This document shows positions 18,126 through 26,868 of a stretch of DNA of 64,000 nt, piece by piece. The stretch spans positions 186,001-250,000 of the forward strand of contig NZ_CAGY01000001.1 of NCBI RefSeq assembly GCF_000308055.1, read 5' to 3'. The notes beneath the pieces were generated by a model. It did no database searches. It was not told where the DNA came from and saw only the letters and a list, made by a program, of their open reading frames with translations. Every line of letters starts with the position of its first letter. The stretch's first letter is position 1. A program made the translations under genes and the position numbers. The DNA comes from Actinomyces sp. ph3 (GTDB lineage Bacteria; Actinomycetota; Actinomycetes; Actinomycetales; Actinomycetaceae).

Positions 18126-18587
18126 ATGCTTCACATTATTTTTCTTGAACCTGAAATCCCAGGAAATAGCGGCGCCGCAATTCGCCTCGCTGCGTGCACC
18201 GGAGCTTTTCTTCACTTAGTTGAACCACTGGGATTCGACATGTCCGACACCAAGCTCAAGCGCGCAGGATTGGACTACCACGATCTGGCACACGTCAAGG
18301 TCCACTCCAATTTTGAAGACGCGCTAGCCGAAATTCCCGGGCACATCTGGGCATTTACCGGACATGCTTCAGATCATTACAGCGAGGTTCACTACGCCGA
18401 TGGAGATGGCTTACTGTTCGGCCGCGAATCGGTCGGTCTTCCTGAATGGGCAATGACTCATCCACGCGTCACTCAATGGGTGCGCATTCAGATGCTCCCG
18501 GGAGTGCGTTCACTCAATCTTGCAAATTCCGCATCGATTGCTCTTTACGAGGCTTGGCGCCAGTTGGGGTTCCCGAAGGGAATCTAG
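18126..18587 (+). CDS. trmL: tRNA (cytidine(34)-2'-O)-methyltransferase
   Basis: A 153-residue single-domain SPOUT methyltransferase that 2'-O-methylates the wobble base of tRNA-Leu isoacceptors, using S-adenosylmethionine. The N-terminus is IIFLEPEIPGNSGAAIRLA. The knot has LLFGRESVGLPEW near residue 97, RIQMLPGVRSLNLANSASI near 120 and ALYEAWRQLGF at the end. The length is typical (about 155). It directly follows the PEBP gene and overlaps the end of the convergent membrane-protein gene by four bases. Confidence 0.92.
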   Translation: MLHIIFLEPEIPGNSGAAIRLAACTGAFLHLVEPLGFDMSDTKLKRAGLDYHDLAHVKVHSNFEDALAEIPGHIWAFTGHASDHYSEVHYADGDGLLFGRESVGLPEWAMTHPRVTQWVRIQMLPGVRSLNLANSASIALYEAWRQLGFPKGI

Positions 18588-19114
18588 CCGCGGGCTGCTT
18601 CCGCCTCATCCACCTCTTCTGGGGCCTCTGATTTTTTCGAGGAAAGAATGCCCTTACCGGGTCGCTCTACCTGCTCGGCAATTTCGACAATCCTGCGCGG
18701 ATTCGATAGCCACATCCATATGGCACCGATAGCGGCAACGACCAGTGGGAGATAGGCGAAGTCGGCGCCGAAAGCATTCCAAGCATTCGGCATCAGCCTC
18801 ATTGAGGGCAAGGAAGCTCCAGCTACGCCGCATGCAAAAGGTCCGATAAGGCACAGAGCGATCATGCACCACCCAAGGATGCGCATACGCCTTCCATTGT
18901 GCGTCAAGCTAATAGCAGCAACTACATAAATCGCACCGATAAGCACTGCAACGATGCGCGCCCACAACGGTATCTCCCGCAGATAATAGGAATCAGCAAG
19001 AGCTCGAAGAGTGACAGTGACGCTAAAAATCCAGTACAGGGCAATAATCAGTCGTCCCGATCCGCGTGCGGGTGGGCGATTATCCTGAGATTGCTCGTGA
19101 ACCGCTTCGCTCAC
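18584..19114 (-). CDS. Hypothetical four-segment membrane protein
   Basis: A 176-residue protein of unknown function. A polar N-terminus of about 20 residues is followed by four hydrophobic stretches: about 22-42 (LIIALYWIFSVTVTLRAL), 52-70 (IVAVLIGAIYVVAAISL), 78-100 (ILGWCMIALCLIGPFACG) and 115-138 (YLPLVVAAIGAIWMWL). A charged C-terminal tail is rich in Glu and Lys. It converges on trmL with a four-base overlap and is divergent from lpdA. I do not recognise a family. Confidence 0.72.
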   Translation of the reverse strand: MSEAVHEQSQDNRPPARGSGRLIIALYWIFSVTVTLRALADSYYLREIPLWARIVAVLIGAIYVVAAISLTHNGRRMRILGWCMIALCLIGPFACGVAGASLPSMRLMPNAWNAFGADFAYLPLVVAAIGAIWMWLSNPRRIVEIAEQVERPGKGILSSKKSEAPEEVDEAEAARG

Positions 19115-19305
19115 CTTTCCTCCTTAATCCACTGCCATACTAGTTGCTCCGCGCCGCTCCCCACGACTTTTTGCATGAAAACATGTGTGCTGTCTAACCG
19201 CCAAGTAGACGATTTTGTGACGGACAAAAGCAGTGAGTAGTGGAAGAATGGGACCTAAGTCGGACATTGAAGGTCCGTTCTCTTCATTATCAAGGAGTGG
19301 AACAC

Positions 19306-20679
19306 GTGAGCGAGTCTGTATACGACCTCGTGATTCTGGGTGCGGGTTCAGGTGGCTATGCCGCGGCTTTACGCGCCTCCCAGCTGGGATTGAAAGTAGC
19401 CCTTATCGAAGGTGACAAGGTTGGTGGAACCTGCCTCCACCGTGGCTGCATCCCGACCAAGGCTTACCTGCACGCAGCAGAGACTGCTGACACCGTCCGT
19501 GAATCCGACGCTTTCGGAATCCAGGCGAGCTTCCAGGGAATCGATATGGCAAAGGTCGGCCAGTATCGCGATTCCATTGTTAATAAGTTGTACCGAGGCG
19601 TACAGGGCCTGCTTTCGTCTCGCGGCGTAGACGTCATCCAGGGATGGGGTCGCTTGGCCTCTCCTGACACCATCGAGGTAGGCGGACAGCGCATCGTTGG
19701 CCGCAACATCATTCTTGCGACAGGTTCTTATTCTCGCTCAATCCCGGGTTTGGATATTTCAGGTCGCATCATCACTTCTGATCAGGCAGTCCAAATGGAA
19801 TGGGTCCCTCAGAAGGCTGTCGTATTGGGCGGCGGTGTCATTGGCCTAGAGTTAGCCTCCGTCTGGCGTTCCTTCGGTGCGGAAGTCACAATCATCGAAG
19901 CGCTCCCCCACCTTGCAAATAACGAAGACGAGGCCGTTTCCAAGCACCTCGAGCGTTCGTTCCGTAAGCGCGGCATTGCTTTCCACACCAATACCCGCTT
20001 CGCCAGCGCGACACAGGATGACTCCGGCGTTCACGTCGCAACAGAAGATGGCAAGACCTTCGATGCCGATGTTCTCCTGGTTGCAGTTGGACGCGGTCCC
20101 GTCACCGAAGGCTTGGGCTACGAAGAAGCCGGTATCAAGATGGAGCGCGGCTTCGTTCTCACCAACGAGCGACTGCACACCGGTGTGGGCAACATCTACG
20201 CAGTCGGAGACATCGTTCCCGGACTTCAACTTGCACACCGCGGCTTCCTGCAGGGCATCTTCGTAGCGGAAGAAATCGCCGGTCTCTCCCCCACGATGAT
20301 GGACGAGTCTGGAATTCCTCGAGTAACCTTCTGCGAACCCGAAATCGCCTCTGTTGGTCTGACCGAGAAGCAGGCACGCGAAAAATACGGCGACAAGGTA
20401 CGCACGGTCGAATACAACCTTGCGGGCAACGGAAAGTCGAATATCCTTGGAGCAACGGGCTTTATTAAGCTCGTTTCCGTAGAAGATGGACCCATCGTCG
20501 GATTCCACGGAATTGGCACGCGCATTGGCGAGCAGGTTGGCGAAGGAGAGCTCATGGTCAACTGGGAAGCCTACCCAGAGGATCTTGCAGCACTCATCCA
20601 CGCTCACCCGACGCAAAATGAAGCTATCGGCGAGGCAGCCATGGCTCTGGCCGGCAAGCCTCTCCACGCACACAACTAA
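19306..20679 (+). CDS. lpdA: Dihydrolipoyl dehydrogenase (E3)
   Basis: A 457-residue flavoenzyme that reoxidises dihydrolipoamide of the 2-oxoacid dehydrogenases with NAD+. It has the N-terminal FAD Rossmann motif LGAGSGG, the redox pair C43 and C48 in GGTCLHRGCIP, the NAD motif VLGGGVIGLELAS near residue 172, FAD-binding YAVGDIV near 305 and the catalytic C-terminal HAHPTQNEA. The GTG at 19306 follows AAGGAG at 19292-19297; in-frame starts upstream have no such signal. The E2 gene follows after 25 bases with its own AAGGAG. Confidence 0.95.
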   Translation: MSESVYDLVILGAGSGGYAAALRASQLGLKVALIEGDKVGGTCLHRGCIPTKAYLHAAETADTVRESDAFGIQASFQGIDMAKVGQYRDSIVNKLYRGVQGLLSSRGVDVIQGWGRLASPDTIEVGGQRIVGRNIILATGSYSRSIPGLDISGRIITSDQAVQMEWVPQKAVVLGGGVIGLELASVWRSFGAEVTIIEALPHLANNEDEAVSKHLERSFRKRGIAFHTNTRFASATQDDSGVHVATEDGKTFDADVLLVAVGRGPVTEGLGYEEAGIKMERGFVLTNERLHTGVGNIYAVGDIVPGLQLAHRGFLQGIFVAEEIAGLSPTMMDESGIPRVTFCEPEIASVGLTEKQAREKYGDKVRTVEYNLAGNGKSNILGATGFIKLVSVEDGPIVGFHGIGTRIGEQVGEGELMVNWEAYPEDLAALIHAHPTQNEAIGEAAMALAGKPLHAHN

Positions 20680-20704
20680 CCTGTCACCGACAAGGAGATT
20701 GAAC

Positions 20705-22477
20705 ATGGCAACCGCAGTGATCATGCCCGCTCTGGGCGAGTCGGTGACCGAAGGCACCGTGACCACCTGGCTCAAATCAGTGGGCGACACCGTCGCACTC
20801 GATGAGCCCTTGGTCGAAGTTTCCACCGACAAGGTCGACTCTGAAGTTCCCTCCCCCGTGGCAGGCGTCCTTCTTCAGATTCTTGTTCCCGAAGACGAAA
20901 CCGTCGAGGTCGGTACTCAGCTGGCTCTCATCGGTGATGCTTCCGAGGCCCCGCAAGACGCTCCTGCCCCCGCACAGGAAAGCGCACCCACCCCGGCGCC
21001 CGCTCCCGAGGCACAATCCGCACCCGCTGCTTCCGCTCCTGCGCCGGCCTCGGCACCGGTAAGTGGAACCGAGGTCGTCATGCCTGCGCTCGGCGAATCG
21101 GTAACAGAAGGCACCGTCACCACTTGGCTGAAGTCTGTTGGCGACGCAGTTGAAACCGATGAACCGCTGGTTGAGGTTTCGACCGATAAGGTGGACTCCG
21201 AAGTTCCCGCTCCCGCTTCAGGCTTCCTCGCAGAAATTCGCGTACCGGAAGACGAAACGGTTGAGGTTGGCACTGTCCTTGCAGTGATTACTGCTCAGGC
21301 TCCCTCGGCTGCCCCCAGTGAACCTGCGGCACCCGCTGCTCCGGCAGCAGCACCTGCGGCTCCGGCTCAGCAAGCACCTGTTCCTGCTTCCCCGGCACCT
21401 CAGGCTCCTGCACCGGCTCCCGCAGCACCGGTAAATCCCTTCCCGACTCCCGCCTCCTTGGCTCAGACTGCAGAAACTGGCCAGCTGGCCCAGTCTTCTG
21501 CATCTACTCCCGCACAGGTTTCCCAAACCGGCTATGTGACGCCTATTGTCCGCAAGCTTGCGCGCGAGGCAGGAATTGAGCTTGCAGAGGTGACCGGCAC
21601 CGGGATCGGTGGCCGAATTCGTCGCGAAGACGTCGAGGCCGCAATCAAGGCACGTCAGGCAGTACAAACTCCTGCAGCTCCTGCAGCGAGCGCAGCACCT
21701 CAGACCACCGCCGCCGCAGCCTCTGGCGACAATGTCTTCTCCGGCCGTGAGGCATCACCGCTTCGCGGAACCACTGAGAAGATGTCGCGTTTGCGCCAGA
21801 CCATCGCCCGCCGCATGGTTGAGTCACTAGCGACCGCTGCCCAGCTCACCACCGTCATTGAAGTCGACGTTACGAAGATTGCCGCCCTGCGCGCGCGCGC
21901 AAAGGACGCATTTGTTCAGCGTGAGAACACCAAGCTGACTTTCCTGCCCTTCTTCGTTAAGGCTGCGACCGAAGCACTGCGCTTCCACCCCAAGGTCAAC
22001 GCAACGATTAATGACAAGGAAGTAACGTACTTCGATCACGAGAATATCGGCATCGCGGTAGATACGGAACGCGGCCTGCTCGTCCCGGTCATCAAGAACG
22101 CCCAGGGAATGTCGATCGCCGACGTTTCGCGTTCAATCAACGATCTTGCTGCACGTACACGTTCGGCAACGATCGGTGCTGATGAGCTTTCGGGCTCAAC
22201 CTTCACCATCACGAACACAGGTTCGGGTGGCGCGCTCTTCGATACTCCAGTGCTCAACATGCCGGAAACCGCAATCATGGGCGTGGGCACAATCGTGAAG
22301 CGCCCCGTGGTTGTTAAGGACGAACTCGGCAACGATTCGATCGCAATCCGTTCGATGGTTTACCTCTCACTGTCCTACGATCACCGTCTAGTTGATGGTG
22401 CAGACGCCTCCCGTTTCCTCATGGATGTGAAGCGTCGACTTGAGGAAGCTGCATTCGAGTCAGAACTCGGACTGTAG
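20705..22477 (+). CDS. sucB: Dihydrolipoamide acyltransferase (E2) with two lipoyl domains
   Basis: A 590-residue E2 component. Two nearly identical lipoyl domains carry the lipoylated lysines K43 and K162 in TDKVDSEVP. They are joined by long Ala/Pro linkers. A peripheral-subunit-binding domain follows (YVTPIVRKLAREAGIEL to RIRREDVEAAI), then the catalytic domain ending SYDHRLVDGADASRF with H560 and D564. In actinobacteria this E2 commonly serves pyruvate dehydrogenase; succinyl versus acetyl specificity is not decided here. The ATG at 20705 follows AAGGAG. A strong hairpin follows the stop. Confidence 0.94.
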   Translation: MATAVIMPALGESVTEGTVTTWLKSVGDTVALDEPLVEVSTDKVDSEVPSPVAGVLLQILVPEDETVEVGTQLALIGDASEAPQDAPAPAQESAPTPAPAPEAQSAPAASAPAPASAPVSGTEVVMPALGESVTEGTVTTWLKSVGDAVETDEPLVEVSTDKVDSEVPAPASGFLAEIRVPEDETVEVGTVLAVITAQAPSAAPSEPAAPAAPAAAPAAPAQQAPVPASPAPQAPAPAPAAPVNPFPTPASLAQTAETGQLAQSSASTPAQVSQTGYVTPIVRKLAREAGIELAEVTGTGIGGRIRREDVEAAIKARQAVQTPAAPAASAAPQTTAAAASGDNVFSGREASPLRGTTEKMSRLRQTIARRMVESLATAAQLTTVIEVDVTKIAALRARAKDAFVQRENTKLTFLPFFVKAATEALRFHPKVNATINDKEVTYFDHENIGIAVDTERGLLVPVIKNAQGMSIADVSRSINDLAARTRSATIGADELSGSTFTITNTGSGGALFDTPVLNMPETAIMGVGTIVKRPVVVKDELGNDSIAIRSMVYLSLSYDHRLVDGADASRFLMDVKRRLEEAAFESELGL

Positions 22478-22497
22478 ACTTCACTGATCTAACTACT

Positions 22498-22527
22498 GTG
22501 GTGGGCAAGCCTTGGCTTGCCCACCAC
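22498..22527 (+). terminator. Hairpin terminator after lpdA-sucB
   Basis: A perfect 14-bp stem (GTGGTGGGCAAGCC at 22498-22511, complement at 22514-22527) with a TT loop, followed by ACTTTAATTT. It lies 20 bases after the sucB stop and before yagU. Confidence 0.85.
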
Positions 22528-22671
22528 TTTAATTTCACCTTGCCATCAACAAGCCCACTACCTAGCGATCTACGTTCAAAGGTGGGAGACTGTCAACCGG
22601 TACGCGAGGTTGCGTCGCCTCGCGACGTCCTCGGTATCCATACTCTGCAGTATCGACAGAAATGCCTGAAG

Positions 22672-23250
22672 ATGTTCAAAAACCTTTTCAAAAAGACTGA
22701 TCCCAAGCGCCGTCGTATTGGTACAGCGGCAGTCGCCGGCCTCATCGGCGGTCTTTTTTCCGCAATCGTTAAGTTCGGATGGGAAGTTCCATTCCCGCCT
22801 CGCACCCCCGAGCGCAACGCAACAAACCCGCCACAGATGCTCCTCGAGCAGCTCGGGATGACCCCCGATCAGGTTCATACGACAGTTTCTTTCAACGGAA
22901 ACGATAACCTGCCGATTTATTCTTTCATCATCCACTTCTCTTTCGCGATTGTCTTTGCGCTCTTCTACTGCATTGTCGCGGAATATTTCCCTGGAATTAA
23001 GCTCTGGCAAGGTGCCGCATTCGGTCTGCTTGTCTGGATTGGATTCCACCTTGTCCTGATGCCTCTGATGGGCACAGTCCCATCCCCCTTCCCCTGGGTT
23101 GAAGGTGGACAGAGTTGGGCTGAGCATTTCTCAGAAGCACTGGGACACATTGTGTGGATGTGGTCGATCGAAATCGTTCGCCGCGACCTACGTAACCGCA
23201 TCACTCACGAACCCGATGCAGAAGTCCCCTTGGCCGCAGCAACTCGTTGA
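22672..23250 (+). CDS. yagU: YagU family inner membrane protein
   Basis: A 192-residue membrane protein resembling YagU (DUF1440). Basic N-terminus, then a first hydrophobic helix (TAAVAGLIGGLFSAIVKFGWE) leading into FPPRTPERNATNPP, then further membrane segments near residues 80-100 (FIIHFSFAIVFALFYCIVAEYF) and 107-127 (GAAFGLLVWIGFHLVLMPL), and a last one near HIVWMWSIEIVRRDLRNR. YagU has been linked to acid resistance in E. coli; the role here is unknown. ATG at 22672 is chosen because the residues before it are poorly protein-like and overlap the terminator hairpin. Confidence 0.78.
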   Translation: MFKNLFKKTDPKRRRIGTAAVAGLIGGLFSAIVKFGWEVPFPPRTPERNATNPPQMLLEQLGMTPDQVHTTVSFNGNDNLPIYSFIIHFSFAIVFALFYCIVAEYFPGIKLWQGAAFGLLVWIGFHLVLMPLMGTVPSPFPWVEGGQSWAEHFSEALGHIVWMWSIEIVRRDLRNRITHEPDAEVPLAAATR

Positions 23251-23266
23251 GATAGCTAAGCGAATC

Positions 23267-23302
23267 GGGGTGTGGAGATCAAAAGATCCCCACACCCCCT
23301 TT
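23267..23302 (+). terminator. Hairpin terminator after yagU
   Basis: Stem GGGGTGTGG-A-GATC (23267-23280), AAAA loop, then GATC-C-CCACACCCC, with a single A/C mismatch. It is followed by CTTT. It separates yagU from the DUF4191 gene. Confidence 0.75.
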
Positions 23303-23345
23303 CACATTCTGTGACAGACGAAAAAACCGCTAAGATGGACCCGTT

Positions 23346-24041
23346 ATGAGCGAAAACAGCACACCCCAGAAAAAACGGCGCTTCTATCACAATCTGATGG
23401 ATGCTTACCGAATTGCCGCACGCACCTACCCTTGGATCGGCTGGCTGATGATCGGCGTTACGGTCGTCGCAACCGCACTTGGAGTTCTAGCTGCGGCGCT
23501 TATCCACGGTAGCTGGTTCTCACTCATCCTCTTGGGCCTGCTCATCGGTGTTTTGATCTCGACCATCATCTTGTCGACTCTTACCGAACGCGCAACATAT
23601 GCCCAGGTCGAGGGGACTGTTGGCCAGGTGTACATGGTGATTAGCCGCATCCGCAGTGGCTGGATTGCCAATCAACAGCCAATCGCCGCAAACCCCGAAC
23701 AGGATCTTGTTTGGCGTCTTATCGGCCGTCCTGGCATTGTGCTCATTTCCGAAGGCCCCAGTTCCCGTGTTCGTTCTCTACTTGAACAGGAACGCAAGAA
23801 GGCGCAGCGAATCATGCGCAACGTCACCGTAACCACCATTCAGGTTGGTACCGAAGAGGGACAGGTTCGTTTAGCAAAGCTTCAACGCGAACTTCGCTCA
23901 CTCAAAAAGACGCTTACTCGCGATGAAGTACCTCTGGTCAACCAGCGCCTGAGCGCTTTGGACCGCACGTCTGCACCAATCCCCAAGGGAATTGATCCGA
24001 CCCGGATGCGTCCTAACCGACGCGCACTGCGCGGACGCTGA
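23346..24041 (+). CDS. DUF4191 domain-containing membrane protein
   Basis: A 231-residue actinobacteria-restricted protein of unknown function. After a basic N-terminus, two membrane helices (about residues 32-55 and 60-80, WLMIGVTVVATALGVLAAALI and FSLILLGLLIGVLISTIIL) are followed by a cytoplasmic domain. This contains LTERATYAQVEGTVGQVYMV, WRLIGRPGIVLISEG, and a basic tail ending RTRPNRRALRGR-like. DUF4191 genes are often found near lipoate and 2-oxoacid dehydrogenase genes in actinobacteria, as here. It is followed by a strong terminator. Confidence 0.85.
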   Translation: MSENSTPQKKRRFYHNLMDAYRIAARTYPWIGWLMIGVTVVATALGVLAAALIHGSWFSLILLGLLIGVLISTIILSTLTERATYAQVEGTVGQVYMVISRIRSGWIANQQPIAANPEQDLVWRLIGRPGIVLISEGPSSRVRSLLEQERKKAQRIMRNVTVTTIQVGTEEGQVRLAKLQRELRSLKKTLTRDEVPLVNQRLSALDRTSAPIPKGIDPTRMRPNRRALRGR

Positions 24042-24049
24042 TCTTTCAT

Positions 24050-24090
24050 TTGAGGCCTGTGAACCAAGTTGTTCACAGGCCTCAATTTTT
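24050..24090 (+). terminator. Rho-independent terminator after DUF4191 gene
   Basis: Perfect 15-bp stem (TTGAGGCCTGTGAAC at 24050-24064, complement 24071-24085) with a six-base loop and a run of five T at the 3' side. Textbook form. Confidence 0.93.
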
Positions 24091-24117
24091 GTGTGAGGGC
24101 TCACCCAGTTCCAATTT

Positions 24118-24132
24118 ATGCATAATATGCAT
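24118..24132. promoter_or_regulatory. ArgR-like palindrome upstream of amino-acid ABC operon
   Basis: ATGCATA-A-TATGCAT is a perfect 7-1-7 palindrome. A second partial copy (AATGTATGC) follows at 24136-24144. It resembles ARG boxes of actinobacteria (TGCAT-N-ATGCA half-sites) and lies 43 bases before the start of an amino-acid importer. The regulator is inferred. Confidence 0.5.
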
Positions 24133-24174
24133 TCTAATGTATGCTTATTTCATCAGAACTCAAGGAGAGACATC

Positions 24175-25104
24175 ATGAACACAAAACTTATTGCAATTCC
24201 ATCCATTCTGGTGCTGAGCGCAGCAGGTATCGCAGCTTGCTCAAACCCCGACGAAAAGCCTTCAGCAGATGGTTCAGCATCCACCTCTCAGACAGCGAAT
24301 CTCAGTTTCGATACCTCATCGATCCAAGCTGTCCCTGAAATTGAGGCATTGGTTCCCGATTCCATCAAGAAAGCTGGGGTGCTGAAGAACGGCGCATCAA
24401 TCGACTATGCACCGGCAGAGTTCTTCAAGTCAGATGGCACCACCCCCACCGGTTATGACGTCAATATGGCCGATGCGATCGCGCATGTCATGGGCCTGAA
24501 GGGCGCGACCACAGAGCACGCTGAATTTGCGACAATCATTCCTTCGCTTGGCTCGAAGTTCGATATCGGTATTTCCGGCTTCACGATCACTGCTGACCGC
24601 GAGAAGGAAGTCAACATGGTCAGCTTCATCGAAACTGGTACTGCTTTCGCAGTTGCAAAGGGCAATCCCAAGAACTTTGATCCAAAGCACGTATGTGGAA
24701 CAACTGTTGGTGTCCAGAATGGAACCTTCCAATTCGACTACATCACTCAGCTGTCTAATGACTGCACCGCTAAGGGTGAAAAGGCTGTGAAGATCATGCC
24801 TCACGACCTTCAAACTGACATTGCAGTGCGTGTCGCCAGCGGTCAGTACGATGCAACCCTTGCTGACTCCCCCGTTATTGGCTACACCATTGAGCAATCT
24901 AATGGTTCGCTCGAGCAGGTCGGAGATGTCGTCGAATCTGCACCTCAGGGAATCATCGTCCCTAAGGACAACGAGCAACTCACGAAGGCCATCCAGGCAG
25001 CTGTCCAGTACCTGATGGACAACGGATACGTCGAGAAGATCCTCGCAACCTACGGATCGAACCAAGGCGCACTCAAGACCGCAGAAATTAACCCTCAGGT
25101 CTGA
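24175..25104 (+). CDS. Amino-acid ABC transporter substrate-binding lipoprotein
   Basis: A 309-residue solute-binding protein of the polar amino-acid (PAAT) family. A lipoprotein signal peptide ends LSAAGIAAC (Cys about residue 20). After a Ser/Thr-rich linker, the two-lobe fold shows KKAGVLKNGASIDYAPAEF, GYDVNMADAIAHVMGLK, IGISGFTITADREKEVNMVSF, and CGTTVGVQNGTFQFDYI. The ATG at 24175 follows AAGGAG; upstream ATGs lie in the operator. First gene of a three-gene operon with permease and ATPase. Substrate not determined; the ArgR-like site suggests a basic amino acid (inference). Confidence 0.92.
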   Translation: MNTKLIAIPSILVLSAAGIAACSNPDEKPSADGSASTSQTANLSFDTSSIQAVPEIEALVPDSIKKAGVLKNGASIDYAPAEFFKSDGTTPTGYDVNMADAIAHVMGLKGATTEHAEFATIIPSLGSKFDIGISGFTITADREKEVNMVSFIETGTAFAVAKGNPKNFDPKHVCGTTVGVQNGTFQFDYITQLSNDCTAKGEKAVKIMPHDLQTDIAVRVASGQYDATLADSPVIGYTIEQSNGSLEQVGDVVESAPQGIIVPKDNEQLTKAIQAAVQYLMDNGYVEKILATYGSNQGALKTAEINPQV

Positions 25105-25139
25105 TATTCCCTCGCTAGTATCTCTAAGGAATTCACGTT

Positions 25140-26036
25140 ATGCCCGAAAAGACCAAAGACGGGGTGGAGTTGATCCAATCCCGACCTGTCTTTCACCTAG
25201 GTCGTTGGATCAGCGCAATTATCGTTGGACTCTTGGCATTGGGATTGGCCTACATCCTTGTCACAAACCCGCAATTTAGGTGGGATGTGGTGTGGAAATG
25301 GCTCTTTTCAAAAATGATCATCACCGGCCTGATGATGACGATCGTCTTGACGGTTTTATCCATGGCACTTGGTACGGTACTTGCCATCACCATGGCGATC
25401 ATGCGTCAGTCGATAAACCCTGTTTTGCGCGGTGTAGCTTCTGCTTACATTTGGTTCTTCCGTGGAACGCCTATTTATACACAGCTAATTTTCTGGTCAC
25501 TACTACCTACTCTCTACCGGACAATTAGCTTGGGAATTCCCGGAACCGAATTCGGTTTCTCTTTCGAGACTCGCGAGTGGTTCACACCATTTTGGATGGC
25601 ATTTATCGGGCTCGGCCTCAACGAAGGTGCCTACCTTGCCGAAATTATCCGTGCGGGGCTGCTCTCGGTGGATAAAGGGCAATGGGAAGCCGCAACGGCA
25701 CTGGGAATGTCACGTGGGAAGATTTTCCGTCGGATTATCTTGCCTCAAGCTATGAGAGTGATTGTCCCACCCATTGGTAACGAGACGATCTCGATGCTCA
25801 AGACCACTTCTCTGGTCAGCGCAATCCCCTACACCCTTGAGCTAACCTTCGTTGCGAACCAAAAGGGACAAGAACTATTCCAGCCAATTCCTTTGCTTAT
25901 TGCAGCTGCAATTTGGTACTTGGTTGTCACCAGTATCCTCATGTGGATCCAAAGCCACATCGAAGCTTACTTCGGCAAAGGATTTGATCCTGACACTCAG
26001 TCTGTAGATACGACTTTCATTGAGGTAACACCATGA
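25140..26036 (+). CDS. Amino-acid ABC transporter permease
   Basis: A 298-residue inner-membrane permease of the HisM/GlnP type. Hydrophobic segments start near residues 22, 60 and 98, with three more to the C-terminus. The EAA loop is seen as [29 protein letters not shown] near residue 182, the contact site for the ATPase. [19 protein letters not shown] is the usual PAAT permease motif. It follows the binding-protein gene by 35 bases and overlaps the ATPase start by four. Confidence 0.93.
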   Translation: MPEKTKDGVELIQSRPVFHLGRWISAIIVGLLALGLAYILVTNPQFRWDVVWKWLFSKMIITGLMMTIVLTVLSMALGTVLAITMAIMRQSINPVLRGVASAYIWFFRGTPIYTQLIFWSLLPTLYRTISLGIPGTEFGFSFETREWFTPFWMAFIGLGLNEGAYLAEIIRAGLLSVDKGQWEAATALGMSRGKIFRRIILPQAMRVIVPPIGNETISMLKTTSLVSAIPYTLELTFVANQKGQELFQPIPLLIAAAIWYLVVTSILMWIQSHIEAYFGKGFDPDTQSVDTTFIEVTP

Positions 26037-26809
26037 CAGATCAGTCTGCGCTTATTCGAATCCGCGGAGTCCATAAGTTTTTCGGCGACCTCCACGTCCT
26101 GCGCGGGATAGACCTCGATATTGCCAACGGCGAGGTCTGCGTGATCATGGGTCCGTCAGGCTCAGGTAAGTCAACGCTGCTACGTTGTCTCAACCAGCTA
26201 GAGACAATCTCTGCGGGGGAAATCTTCATTGATGGCGAGCTCTTGGGATACCGAAAAGACCCCTCAACGGGGGTACTGCACGACCTAACAGACAAGCAAA
26301 TCGCTAGTCAGCGCTCACAAATCGGTATGGTTTTCCAACGTTTCAATCTCTTCCCGCACATGACTGCTCTAGAGAATGTTATGGAAGGCCCGATTCAGGT
26401 CCTGGGGCGCTCTAAGGAGGAAGTTGCACGGGAAGCCCGGGAGTACTTGGAATTAGTTGGTTTGGGAGATCGCCTCAACCACTATCCCTCGCAGCTTTCT
26501 GGTGGCCAGCAGCAGCGCGTGGCAATTGCTCGCGCCTTGGCGATGAAACCCGAACTCATGCTCTTTGACGAACCCACTTCTGCCCTAGACCCCGAACTCG
26601 TTGGCGAAGTCCTGAGCGTCATGCAGGATCTCGCGAAGGCAGGAATGACCATGGTTGTCGTCACCCATGAGGTCGGTTTTGCGCGTGAGGTAGCTGACCA
26701 CGTCGTCTTCATGGATGGCGGAACAATCGTTGAAGAAGGAAGCCCCGAGGACGTAATCGTCAATCCACAAAATCCCCGTACTCAGGAGTTCTTCTCAAAG
26801 GTCCTCTAA
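26033..26809 (+). CDS. Amino-acid ABC transporter ATP-binding protein
   Basis: A 258-residue PAAT-type ATPase (GlnQ/HisP-like). It has Walker [10 protein letters not shown] near residue 41, Q-loop [11 protein letters not shown], signature [15 protein letters not shown], Walker [15 protein letters not shown] and the switch His in VVTHEVGFA. It has an ATGA overlap with the permease and ends the operon. A hairpin 20 bases downstream may terminate it. Confidence 0.95.
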   Translation: MTDQSALIRIRGVHKFFGDLHVLRGIDLDIANGEVCVIMGPSGSGKSTLLRCLNQLETISAGEIFIDGELLGYRKDPSTGVLHDLTDKQIASQRSQIGMVFQRFNLFPHMTALENVMEGPIQVLGRSKEEVAREAREYLELVGLGDRLNHYPSQLSGGQQQRVAIARALAMKPELMLFDEPTSALDPELVGEVLSVMQDLAKAGMTMVVVTHEVGFAREVADHVVFMDGGTIVEEGSPEDVIVNPQNPRTQEFFSKVL

Positions 26810-26828
26810 CAATAGAGTTCCGAGCGAT

Positions 26829-26868
26829 CCCGGATATCTCAAAGGTTCAGGCTTAGGAGATATCCGGG
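26829..26868. terminator. Inverted repeat between convergent amino-acid ABC and GNAT genes
   Basis: A perfect 12-bp stem (CCCGGATATCTC at 26829-26840, complement 26857-26868) with a 16-base loop. The right arm lies inside the 3' end of the minus-strand GNAT gene. No clear T-run on either side, so terminator function is likely but not certain. Confidence 0.55.

Noticed and set aside
19852-20832. Long minus-strand open frame (over 300 codons) opposite lpdA and sucB
   Set aside because: It is the complement of two well-supported genes, and its translation shows no family features.
20705-21290. Direct repeat of about 230 bases at the start of the E2 gene
   Set aside because: Explained by the two lipoyl domains of one protein, not a mobile or dispersed repeat.
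22498-22671. N-terminal extension of yagU
   Set aside because: It runs through the terminator hairpin and lacks protein-like features; ATG 22672 is consistent with the family.
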